From positions 124,001 to 188,000 of the forward strand of contig NZ_SZQJ01000009.1 in the NCBI RefSeq assembly GCF_013369335.1: 64,000 nucleotides of DNA. Reading direction: 5' to 3'. The translations under genes and the position numbers were made by a program. This stretch comes from Vibrio sp. JPW-9-11-11 (lineage in GTDB: Bacteria > Pseudomonadota > Gammaproteobacteria > Enterobacterales > Vibrionaceae). Below the pieces are notes generated by a model that was not told where the DNA came from, ran no database searches, and worked only from the letters and a program-made list of their open reading frames with translations. Positions within the stretch are counted from its first letter, which is position 1; each line of letters opens with the position of its first letter. Shown piece after piece: positions 9,886 to 17,900 of the stretch.

Positions 9886-10611
9886 ATGATGAAAAAAAGT
9901 TTAGTGATGCTAGGTGTATTAGCTGGGTTAATGGGGAGCGCAAACGCAGCTGAGTGGGGCTATCATGGTGCTCACGGCCCAGAGCATTGGGGTGATGTAT
10001 CGGCTTTATGCCAACAAGGTAAAAACCAAAGCCCGATTAACATCGAGCATGTACTCGAGGCTGACCTTGCCAAACTCGACATTAATTACCAAGGACGAGT
10101 GACGGAGTTGGTCAATAATGGGCATACTTTGCAAGCTGTTGTCGGTGGTGACAATCGAGTTGTGGTTGATGGTCAGACGTTTGACTTACAACAGTTTCAC
10201 TTCCATACCCCGTCTGAGAATTTGATAAAAGGCCAGCAATTTGCAGTGGAAGCGCATTTTGTGAATGCCGATCAACAAGGTAACTTGGCAGTGATCGCTG
10301 TGATGTTTGATTTGGGTTCGGAGCTGAACAAGCCGTTGGCAAGTTTAATACAACAGGTACCCAAAACGGGAGAAAGCGTAAAACTTGATAGTGGGTTAGA
10401 CGTGCGTAAACTGCTGCCTGATTTTGACGGTTATTATCGCTTTAATGGCTCGCTAACCACTCCGCCCTGTAGTGAAGGGGTGCGCTGGTTAGTGCTAAAT
10501 GAGCCATTATCAGTGAATCAGCATCAACGTGATGTACTTAACCAAGCAATGGGTGACAATAACCGCCCGACTCAACCGATCAATGCACGTCAGGTACTAG
10601 GAAACGATTAA
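9886..10611 (+). CDS. cah: Periplasmic alpha-class carbonic anhydrase
   Basis: Interconverts CO2 and bicarbonate outside the cytoplasm. The 241-residue precursor has a signal peptide (KKSLVMLGVLAGLMGSANA, cleaved before AEWGY). The mature part has the alpha-class signature NQSPINIEH, zinc ligands His105 and His107 in QFHFHTPSEN and His124 in EAHFVN, and the substrate-pocket segment SLTTPPCSEGVRW. The start is set by AAAAGG five bases before the ATG at 9886; a second ATG follows at once. The frame is open upstream to 9754, but that stretch has no ribosome site and precedes the signal peptide, so it is not counted. Single-gene unit with its own terminator. Confidence 0.93.
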   Translation: MMKKSLVMLGVLAGLMGSANAAEWGYHGAHGPEHWGDVSALCQQGKNQSPINIEHVLEADLAKLDINYQGRVTELVNNGHTLQAVVGGDNRVVVDGQTFDLQQFHFHTPSENLIKGQQFAVEAHFVNADQQGNLAVIAVMFDLGSELNKPLASLIQQVPKTGESVKLDSGLDVRKLLPDFDGYYRFNGSLTTPPCSEGVRWLVLNEPLSVNQHQRDVLNQAMGDNNRPTQPINARQVLGND

Positions 10612-10625
10612 GAGCTCACAATAGC

Positions 10626-10650
10626 AACGCCAGCATTGGCTGGCGTTTTC
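10626..10650. terminator. Hairpin terminator between carbonic anhydrase and the convergent unknown gene
   Basis: Arms AACGCCAGC and GCTGGCGTT form a 9-bp stem with a four-base loop, followed by TTCGTTT on the plus strand. It ends three bases before the stop codon of the minus-strand gene, so it may serve mainly the plus strand. Confidence 0.75.
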
Positions 10651-10652
10651 GT

Positions 10653-11105
10653 TTACGAGTGCTTCTTTTGTGCAACTTGTGCATATTGACGGAGTAAATC
10701 AGTCAAGGTCGTGACCCATTCAAGCGCGCTTTGTGGTGGCTGTTTCAATAACACATCAACGTGATTACAGTGTGTTTCGAGCGGAATGGCTTGTTCTAAG
10801 TGAAAAGAGACTGCATAGAAATGCCACAGCAACAAGCGTTGCATTCGCAGGATGTTTTGCTGTCTATTCTCTGATTCTTCAAATAGCGCGGGTAGTTCGC
10901 TCAACGCAATCGCGCTCATTCGCAGCATAGCGTCAAACTGGGCTTCTTGCTGCTTGTCTGGCGAGTCCACCTCATCACTATCAAACGTGAATAACTCAGA
11001 CATTGACTCCTGTGGAACCAAGCGATGAATCATGCGTAAGCTTAGCTCTTCGAGTTCTTCTCGAGGCATAGAAGATAGGGCATCGTAAGTATAATCAAGG
11101 GACAT
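10653..11105 (-). CDS. Conserved-looking hypothetical protein, 150 residues
   Basis: I do not recognise this protein. It is acidic and predicted to be mostly helical, with no signal peptide or membrane segment. The N-terminal part is rich in Glu and Leu (EELEELSLRMIHRLVPQE) and the middle has a long amphipathic helix (NRQQNILRMQRLLLWHFYAVSFHLEQ). A GAGAGCC-type purine stretch lies just ahead of the ATG. It stands alone between the carbonic anhydrase terminator and the divergent nupC region. The coding call rests on codon pattern, length and clean placement between other genes. Confidence 0.6.
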   Translation of the reverse strand: MSLDYTYDALSSMPREELEELSLRMIHRLVPQESMSELFTFDSDEVDSPDKQQEAQFDAMLRMSAIALSELPALFEESENRQQNILRMQRLLLWHFYAVSFHLEQAIPLETHCNHVDVLLKQPPQSALEWVTTLTDLLRQYAQVAQKKHS

Positions 11106-11481
11106 AAAGGCTCTCAGGCAAGAAATTGAGCTGGATATTCTAGCGTGGCCGCGACAAATTACCAGTTGGCGAAAGGTTAGAAGGCTAGAAAGTACAAACC
11201 CCGCACGATGGCGGGGTTGCTAGCGAGTTAAGCCTAGACGTTATTAGTGTGCCAGTCTGTTCCTATGAGCACGTTAAGTATTACTTATCTAAAACTAGAA
11301 GCTATTGATAAATACGCCAGTAAATCAGCGAAAAAAAACCTCGAATATGATGTCATTGTGATCTTTATCCAAAATTTGTTTGCGCTAACTTCATATAAGT
11401 AAACACTAATTTATCAAGATTGACCTTAGTGCTGCGACAAATTGAGCGTTTATTGTGCGCTTGATCGTTTGCGTAAAAATA

Positions 11482-11513
11482 TGTGATGAAACTCTCATTC
11501 TTGGCGTTATACT
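11482..11513 (+). promoter_or_regulatory. Possible CRP site and -10 element of nupC
   Basis: TGTGA at 11482-11486, six bases, then TCTCA at 11493-11497 matches the CRP consensus TGTGA-N6-TCACA at nine of ten positions. TATACT at 11508-11513 is a good -10 and would start transcription near 11519. The CRP centre would then be about 30 bases upstream of the start, closer than the usual activating position, so either the site represses or the true start is further downstream. CRP control of nupC genes is known in enterics; here it is inference. Confidence 0.4.
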
Positions 11514-11517
11514 CTCC

Positions 11518-11616
11518 GCCCGGTTGAGAATCACAGCTCTACCAATACAAGCCGTCACATGGAATGGTGAATGACCCCACGGACCGGACCAGCTACCCAC
11601 TCAATGCTTGTAGAGG
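11518..11616 (+). ncRNA. Candidate structured leader RNA of nupC hiding the ribosome site
   Basis: The leader contains several complementary segments: CCGGT 11520-11524 with ACCGG 11583-11587; a hairpin CCGT 11552-11555 with ACGG 11579-11582; TTGAG 11524-11528 with CTCAA 11600-11604; ACAAGC 11547-11552 with GCTTGT 11606-11611; and CTCTAC 11537-11542 with GTAGAG 11610-11615. The last pair covers the AGAGG ribosome site 9 bases before the ATG. The TTGAG/CTCAA and ACAAGC/GCTTGT pairs cross each other as a pseudoknot would. I could not match it to a riboswitch class that I know. The fold is my reading and was not computed. Confidence 0.4.
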
Positions 11617-11625
11617 TAATCTTTA

Positions 11626-12834
11626 ATGAATGTTTTATTTGGCTTAATCGGGATCGCAGTTCTGCTTTGTTGTGCCGTACTGTTATCAGAAAGTCGTCGG
11701 GCGATTAATTGGAAAACTGTGTCGCGCGCGTTACTGCTTCAAGTTGCGTTTGCCGCATTAGTGCTCTATTTCCCATGGGGGCAAGCGGCGTTGACCAGTT
11801 TAAGTAGTGGCGTCTCCAGTTTGCTCGGGTTTGCCGATCAAGGAATCGCCTTTCTATTTGGCGATCTTGCCAACAGCGGTTTCATTTTCGCGGTTCGCGT
11901 CCTTCCTATCATCATCTTTTTTAGCGCTCTTATCTCCTCCCTTTACTACTTGGGCATAATGCAAAAAGTGATTGCGTGTATCGGCGGTGCCATTCAGAAA
12001 TTTTTGGGGACCAGTAAAGCCGAGTCTTTGGTGGCAACCGGTAACATTTTCCTCTCTCAAGGTGAATCTCCACTGCTAGTTCGTCCTTTCCTTTCGCGCA
12101 TGACTCGATCTGAACTATTTGCTGTTATGGCGGGTGGTATGGCATCAGTCGCGGGGAGTGTACTTGGCGGCTATGCGGGCTTAGGTGTTGAGCTGAAATA
12201 CCTGATTGCTGCAAGTTTCATGGCGGCTCCGGGCAGTTTAATGATGGCAAAAATCATTGTTCCTGAACGTGACACGCCAATGGATCAATCAAACATCGAG
12301 ATGGATCAAGCGCAAGAGAGTAATGTCATTGATGCGCTGGCAAGTGGCGCAATGAACGGAATGAAAGTGGCGGTCGCGGTAGGGACTATGCTGATTGCTT
12401 TCGTCAGTGTGATTGCGATGGTCAACACTGGGCTTGAGAGCTTGGGCGAAGTCGCCGGTTTTAGTGGTGTGACACTACAAGCTCTGTTTGGCTACTTGTT
12501 CTCACCGCTCGCTTGGGTCATCGGTGTACCTTCTCACGAAGTGTTGATGGCGGGTTCTTATATTGGTCAGAAAATCGTCATGAATGAGTTTGTTGCTTTC
12601 ATTGATTTTGTTGAGCATAAAGCGCTTTTATCAGAGCATACGCAAGTGATTGTGACTTTTGCGTTGTGTGGTTTTGCCAATATAGGATCGATCGCGATTC
12701 AACTCGGGTCCATCGGTGTTATTGCGCCAGAACGTCGCTCCGAAGTCGCTAACCTTGGCCTTAAAGCAGTACTTGCGGGTACTTTAGCTAACCTGATGAG
12801 CGCCTGTTTGGCGGGTATCTTTATCCTGCTGTAA
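11626..12834 (+). CDS. nupC: NupC-family concentrative nucleoside transporter
   Basis: A 402-residue inner-membrane protein that couples nucleoside uptake to an ion gradient. It has an N-terminal helix block (MNVLFGLIGIAVLLCCAVLLSESRR is the first), a gate domain, and the conserved core motifs TGNIFLSQGESPLLVRPF and the MAGGMASVAGSVLGGYAGLG stretch, followed by GVPSHEVLMAGSYIGQK and CGFANIGSIAIQLGSIG. These are the nucleoside- and sodium-contacting hairpins of the family. An AGAGG ribosome site lies 9 bases before the ATG. It is monocistronic, with a strong terminator just downstream. Confidence 0.93.
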   Translation: MNVLFGLIGIAVLLCCAVLLSESRRAINWKTVSRALLLQVAFAALVLYFPWGQAALTSLSSGVSSLLGFADQGIAFLFGDLANSGFIFAVRVLPIIIFFSALISSLYYLGIMQKVIACIGGAIQKFLGTSKAESLVATGNIFLSQGESPLLVRPFLSRMTRSELFAVMAGGMASVAGSVLGGYAGLGVELKYLIAASFMAAPGSLMMAKIIVPERDTPMDQSNIEMDQAQESNVIDALASGAMNGMKVAVAVGTMLIAFVSVIAMVNTGLESLGEVAGFSGVTLQALFGYLFSPLAWVIGVPSHEVLMAGSYIGQKIVMNEFVAFIDFVEHKALLSEHTQVIVTFALCGFANIGSIAIQLGSIGVIAPERRSEVANLGLKAVLAGTLANLMSACLAGIFILL

Positions 12835-12856
12835 AGTGTCACCAAACATGTTTTTG

Positions 12857-12886
12857 GCCCGAACAGGAAACTATTCGGGCTTTTTT
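12857..12886 (+). terminator. Rho-independent terminator of nupC
   Basis: Arms GCCCGAA and TTCGGGC form a 7-bp stem that can extend inward through AG/CT to a GAAA loop, followed by six T residues. Confidence 0.92.
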
Positions 12887-12900
12887 GTTACCGTCGGTTA

Positions 12901-12963
12901 TTGCTAAAAAAAATGATTTATAGCAAAGCCCTACGAGTAATTAGGCGTAGGATGAGAACTCGT
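12901..12963 (+). promoter_or_regulatory. Possible structured leader of pepT
   Basis: TTGCTA 12901-12906 can pair with TAGCAA 12921-12926, and CCTACG 12930-12935 with CGTAGG 12946-12951. An alternative pair ACGAGT 12933-12938 with ACTCGT 12958-12963 excludes the second stem. The frame is open from 12901 but this part does not resemble PepT. It could be untranslated leader or simply promoter DNA with inverted repeats. Confidence 0.25.
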
Positions 12964-12993
12964 CATGAGGACAAAATTATAAGAGACTGCTTT

Positions 12994-14223
12994 ATGAATG
13001 AATTAGTTCAACGTTTTCTGCGCTATGTGACATTTAATACTCAATCTAATCCTGCTAACTCGTCGTGCCCGAGTAGTGAAGGGCAAATGACATTTGCTCA
13101 GTTTCTAAAACAGGAGTTGATCGAGCTAGGGCTGAGTGATGTATCACTCGATTCCAATGGTTATTTAATGGCACGACTACCAAGTAATGTTGACTATGCG
13201 GTCCCGGCGATTGGCTTTATCGCCCATATTGACACAGCACCTGATGCCTCGGGTGAGAACGTTAAACCGCAAATTGTCGAAGATTATCAAGGTGGCGACA
13301 TCGCTTTAGGTAAAGGTGACCAAGTATTGTCGCCGATTCAGTACCCGGACTTACATCAACTCCATGGACACAACCTTATTACCACAGATGGTACAACGCT
13401 GCTTGGTGCCGACAATAAAGCAGGGATTGCAGAAATTATTTCGGCCGTCGCCGAGCTTATCGCCCATCCTGAAATCCTACACGGTGATATCTGTATCGGC
13501 TTTACGCCTGATGAGGAAATCGGACGCGGCGCTGACAAATTTGATGTCGAGAAGTTTGGCGCCAAGTGGGCTTATACTATCGATGGCGGTCCGGCTGGAG
13601 AACTGGAATTCGAAAACTTTAACGCAACCAGTGCCGATGTCATTTGTCACGGCGTTAACGTTCATCCGGGGACAGCGAAAGGAAAAATGGTCAACTCGAT
13701 GAACATCGCAGCGCAATTTCAATTGATGATGCCAAGCGAAGAGACGCCTGAGTGCACCGAGGGTTATCAGGGATTCTTTCACTTAAAATCGGCTGACATG
13801 TCTGTTGCCCGCAGTGAACTTGGCTACATCATTCGTGACTTTGAAAGGCAAGGGCTAGAGCAGCGCAAGCAATTTATGCGTGATAGAGTGGCTGAACTGA
13901 ATGAGCGCCTAGAAAAAGGCCGAGTTGAGCTGGTGATGAATGATAGCTACTTCAATATGAAAGAGCAGGTTGAACCTTACCCCCACATTATTGAACTGGC
14001 GAAACAAGCGATGATAGCGTGTGATGTGGAGCCGCTGATTAAGCCAATTCGCGGTGGTACAGATGGCGCACGTTTATCATTTATGGGCCTACCGTGTCCT
14101 AATATTTTTACGGGCGGTTATAATTTTCATGGCATCCACGAATTTGCCTCTATTGAGTCGATGGAGCAGGCCGTGAAAGTAATTGTGACCTTGGCAGAGA
14201 AAACCGCGTTAAATTACCGATAA
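12994..14223 (+). CDS. pepT: Peptidase T (tripeptide aminopeptidase)
   Basis: Cytoplasmic two-zinc M20 aminopeptidase that removes the N-terminal residue from tripeptides. The 409-residue product has the metal-site motifs in family order: His78 in [18 protein letters not shown] with the bridging aspartate, [10 protein letters not shown] with the general-base glutamate, TIDGG, and the C-terminal histidine in [16 protein letters not shown]. The ATG at 12994 is chosen because it gives the family N-terminus [18 protein letters not shown] and is preceded by AAGAGA; the frame is open 93 bases upstream without family similarity. Confidence 0.95.
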   Translation: MNELVQRFLRYVTFNTQSNPANSSCPSSEGQMTFAQFLKQELIELGLSDVSLDSNGYLMARLPSNVDYAVPAIGFIAHIDTAPDASGENVKPQIVEDYQGGDIALGKGDQVLSPIQYPDLHQLHGHNLITTDGTTLLGADNKAGIAEIISAVAELIAHPEILHGDICIGFTPDEEIGRGADKFDVEKFGAKWAYTIDGGPAGELEFENFNATSADVICHGVNVHPGTAKGKMVNSMNIAAQFQLMMPSEETPECTEGYQGFFHLKSADMSVARSELGYIIRDFERQGLEQRKQFMRDRVAELNERLEKGRVELVMNDSYFNMKEQVEPYPHIIELAKQAMIACDVEPLIKPIRGGTDGARLSFMGLPCPNIFTGGYNFHGIHEFASIESMEQAVKVIVTLAEKTALNYR

Positions 14224-14298
14224 CTTCGCCGAGCAAAGCTGATATTTCATTGCAAATCATATACATTTATCTGTATCGATTATGCAGTGAGTATCACT

Positions 14299-14766
14299 AT
14301 GAAAAGGCTCTTCTTACTCTTCACTCATGTGGTGAGTTTAGCGATAGGCTTCGCGTTAGGGATTTACGCGTTGCCTATTGTTATTCAACCGCCATCACCC
14401 GATGTCAATGACGTCCAGCGTATTACCGACCACGCCCTATACACAGGTACTTTCCAGCGCGATCGCAAAGACAGCGACTTGCTGCATTGGGGTGAAGGCT
14501 CGTTGTCGATAAGCGAAGATCATGTTGCTTTTATCGGAGAGCTTGCTCCTGGGCCCGATTACCGCCTCTATTTTTCTCCCAATTTTATCGAAACTGAGCA
14601 AGGCTTTACTGCTATTAAACATCAAATGGTTGAAGTAGGAGAGGTGAAAAACTTTGATCGGTTTATGCTTGTATTGCCATCAGAGTTCCCTCTCGAACAA
14701 TACAATACTGTAGTGGTTTGGTGTGAAACATTTGGCCAGTTTATTACTTCGGCGCGCTATCGATAG
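14299..14766 (+). CDS. DM13-domain membrane-anchored protein
   Basis: A 155-residue protein with one N-terminal membrane segment (LFLLFTHVVSLAIGFALGIY) and a DM13 domain outside the cytoplasm. Domain marks are YTGTFQRDRKDSDLLHWGEG, the GPDYRLYFSP strand, VKNFDRFMLVLPSEF and VVVWCETFGQFI, which carries the conserved cysteine. DM13 domains are proposed to act in electron transfer, but the role here is not shown. The ATG at 14299 is preferred to the GTG at 14287 because it begins directly before the membrane helix. No clear operon partner. Confidence 0.75.
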   Translation: MKRLFLLFTHVVSLAIGFALGIYALPIVIQPPSPDVNDVQRITDHALYTGTFQRDRKDSDLLHWGEGSLSISEDHVAFIGELAPGPDYRLYFSPNFIETEQGFTAIKHQMVEVGEVKNFDRFMLVLPSEFPLEQYNTVVVWCETFGQFITSARYR

Positions 14767-14821
14767 GTCAACAACGGCTCAACACTGATTCGCTAATGAT
14801 TTTACTGGACTTGTTACAATT

Positions 14822-14848
14822 GGATACATTTTGCAGTCTTCGGATACA
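14822..14848 (+). promoter_or_regulatory. Direct repeat GGATACA upstream of the giant surface-protein gene
   Basis: GGATACA occurs at 14822-14828 and again at 14842-14848, exactly 20 bases apart, about two helical turns. It lies about 120 bases before the start of the giant gene in the only region that can hold the promoter of the three-gene cluster. A regulator binding site is an inference; no regulator for it is identified. Confidence 0.3.
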
Positions 14849-14965
14849 GTCTGACAAAGCAATGACATTTTTAGGGTGTTGAAACTAATAATGCGTAGCT
14901 TCCTCCACCTTTCGCCAGATTACGTATCGTGTGCAGATGATTATTGCTCATAGGATTACAACGTT

Positions 14966-17900
14966 TTGTTAAAGCAACTTTTCTCTTACTTTTCAACTTG
15001 GATAACTGTTTTGACAGTTTTCTCGGTATTTACTGTGTCTGCCGCGGATATCGAAGTAACGGTGACTCCTGTTAGTGCAAAATATCAAAACTCACAGAGC
15101 ATCGACTATCAAGTTTTGATCAAAAATACCTCAGCCAAAACATTGCGAGGTATTATAGTTAACGATCCTGTTTGGCAAACTAAGGTGGAAAGCGAATCGG
15201 GCAACGTAAACGCATTTAGCGCACTGACCATTAGTGGATCTAGCAGTTGGGGCTCAAAACCTGGTGTTTTCAGCAGTGTCGATGCTGATCTAAATGTTGA
15301 GAATGCCGTTTTGTTCCCATATGGCCATATTGCCTATCAAATTCAAGCAAACGTCAGTAGTGAAGCTATTGGGGAGATTGTTCTCGATAAGACTACCGTG
15401 CGAGCGGACGTTGATGGTGATGGCAGTTCGGAAGTCTTCGTACCAACAACGCCAAGCATTTTTGCCCCAGTTCCGTATCAATATGATTTAGACCTTTTGG
15501 TTGATAAAAGTGAGTATCAAGTCGGTAGTTCGCTCACTTATACCTTGACGGTAACCAATACCGGTAGTTACCAAGTTCAGGGGCTTGATATCAGTCAGGC
15601 GTTTCAGTCATTAGCGGTGGAAAACATAACTGGCTCAGCTTCCTCGCCATTTAGCAAAATCACGATTAGTGGAAAAAAAACGGGTAGTGATAGTGATCTT
15701 GGTAGCTTTACTACCAGCGGTGATCTTGAAGTTAGTGACGCCAAAGTCGCGGTAGGCGGTAAACTTACCTATACCATATCAACGATTGTGGCTGACAATC
15801 TAGTCGGTGATATCGTAACTTCAGCAAGTGCTCATACTAAAGATGGTGATATTGAAACTCCTCAGCGAACGACGCCTCCTGCACAGCCTGTTGTTAGCAT
15901 TGAGCACTCAATCAACAAGACCGCGCCGTATTTAGTCGGTTCTGAACGTGTCTTTACTGTTGAAGTTAGTAACACTGGTCAGGGCATCGCTTATGGTTAC
16001 CATGTTAAGCACAACATCAATGAACTGATTTCAGACTTGGGCTTAGGTAATAACCTTAAGCCAGAACATAACAGTAGCGACCTTGCGGGTAATCCATTTG
16101 CTCACTGGAGTGTTGAGGTGACTGATATCGGCGCTAACTCTCAATCGAGCTACAAAGACTTGGGCTCGCAAACAGATGTGGATTTTGATGATCAGGTTTC
16201 AATTTTCCCCAATGAAACTATTTCCTACCAGATCAAAGCCAATATTTCGCCTGTCGCGATTGGTGAAGTTAAAGGCGCTAATGCCGCGATTTTTAACTCA
16301 GGCGGCGTACTAGAACAAGATGCTCAAATCAGCAACATTTTTGGTGCAGAGCGTACGCTTAACGTAACCGACTCGGAAATCAAAATTGTAAAAACCACCA
16401 AAGAGTCTGAGTATATTCCGGGAAATACGGTTGAGTACGAGATTAAAGTGTCTAACTCCTCATCCAAATATTTTGCCAACGACTTACAAGTTGTCGATGA
16501 CTTAACCTGTGTCCAAACTGAGTTGGCGGCGGGCGCGGGGCAGGGACCAGCATTTAAACGTTGGAAGTTGGAACCAATCAGTGCAGAAGACGATTTGGGT
16601 ACCGATCACGGTCAGTACAGCTATGGTTCTTGGACCACCTCTCCAGTGACAGTGTCACCAGACATTGCGCCAGGTAAGTTTGTTAGCTACAAACTTACCG
16701 CGGAGGTGAACGAGTCTAGCGTCGGTTTGATTGTTGATGATAATCCAGCGTGTAGCGATAACGTTGGCGAAGACGGCTCTGGTGTTCAGATGCCTGAAGA
16801 TAATCTACGTGCCAGTAAAGATGTTGATTCTCGTTACTACTCTTCTGGCGATGTGCTCACTTACACTATTCGTGTCGATAACGATGGTGATGGCTTTGCC
16901 GATCAAGTCCATGTTGAAGACGCTATCGATGCGCTTGAGACAGTTGATATCTATGGTAAAACAATCAAAGCCTTTGATAGTTGGACGATTACAGCGCAAG
17001 CCTTCAAACAGAATGGCTCGCCATCAACCGCATCAGACACCGGTATCAGTGGTAGTATCATCAGCCCTGATAATCTTGATGTAGACGCGACTATCGAACC
17101 ACATGGTTACATCATCTATACCATAGAAGCGAAGACTAATCCGCTGGCGAATGGTCATATCCAAAATAGCGTAACGGTTGATGATTCTGTCTATGCTGAC
17201 CGAGGCTCAGATCCGCGTGATTTCAATATCAATTTGATTAAAGAGGTCAAGACTAACAATGACGCCGATTTTCATTCTGAGCGCACCAGCTATTCGAAAA
17301 TGGATAACGAGATCACGTACCGTCTGCGTCTGATTAACAAAGAAGGCAATGGCTACGCGACTAACGTAAAAGTCAAAGACGCTATCTCATCCATTGAGGC
17401 TGGGATTCTTGAACCCGATAATGTAACCAAGAAAGTGTTCTCTTCTTGGACGATTAGTGCGGAAATTATCTCGGACAACCCTCTGCTTAACGGTAATAGC
17501 ACGTATACCGACGTTGGGGTGTTTGAAGACAACAAAGACCTTGATACCGTTGCTCAGATCCCACCCAACGTTGAAGTGGTTTACACCATTACTGCGCAGA
17601 TTGATCGCAGCAATGGTGACGAAATCATCTATAAACGAATCGATAATAGCGCCGTGATTGAAACTCCAGATTCTGATTCGCAGTCTGGCATGCAGGACGC
17701 GGCGGTTGTCTACCCGAAAGCACCTAATGTGGTGGTGGTGAAGACAACCAAAGAGAATGAGTTTGTACCCGGCCAATGGGTCGAGTTCGATGTGACGGTT
17801 TACAACCGTGGCGCAGGTTATGCGAATGAAGTCAAAGTAAGCGATGACATTGTGGGAATGAATGCCTTCTCTGAATGGACCATTCAAGCGTTCACCGACA

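Larger units (their letters stand above)
11106..11625. other. Long divergent intergenic region upstream of nupC
   Basis: This 520-base stretch separates the minus-strand unknown gene from nupC. It holds an isolated GC-rich hairpin (arms AACCCCGC 11197-11204 and GCGGGGTT 11211-11218), a possible CRP site near 11482, a TATACT promoter element at 11508 and a structured leader from about 11519 to the nupC start. No open reading frame in it looks like a gene. Confidence 0.6.

Noticed and set aside
11518..11625. nupC leader as a known riboswitch (purine, preQ1, cyclic-di-GMP or ZTP)
   Set aside because: None of the conserved core sequences of these classes that I know is present in order; kept only as an unclassified structured leader.
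12901..12993. Upstream extension of PepT
   Set aside because: No family similarity; the ATG at 12994 gives the normal N-terminus and length.
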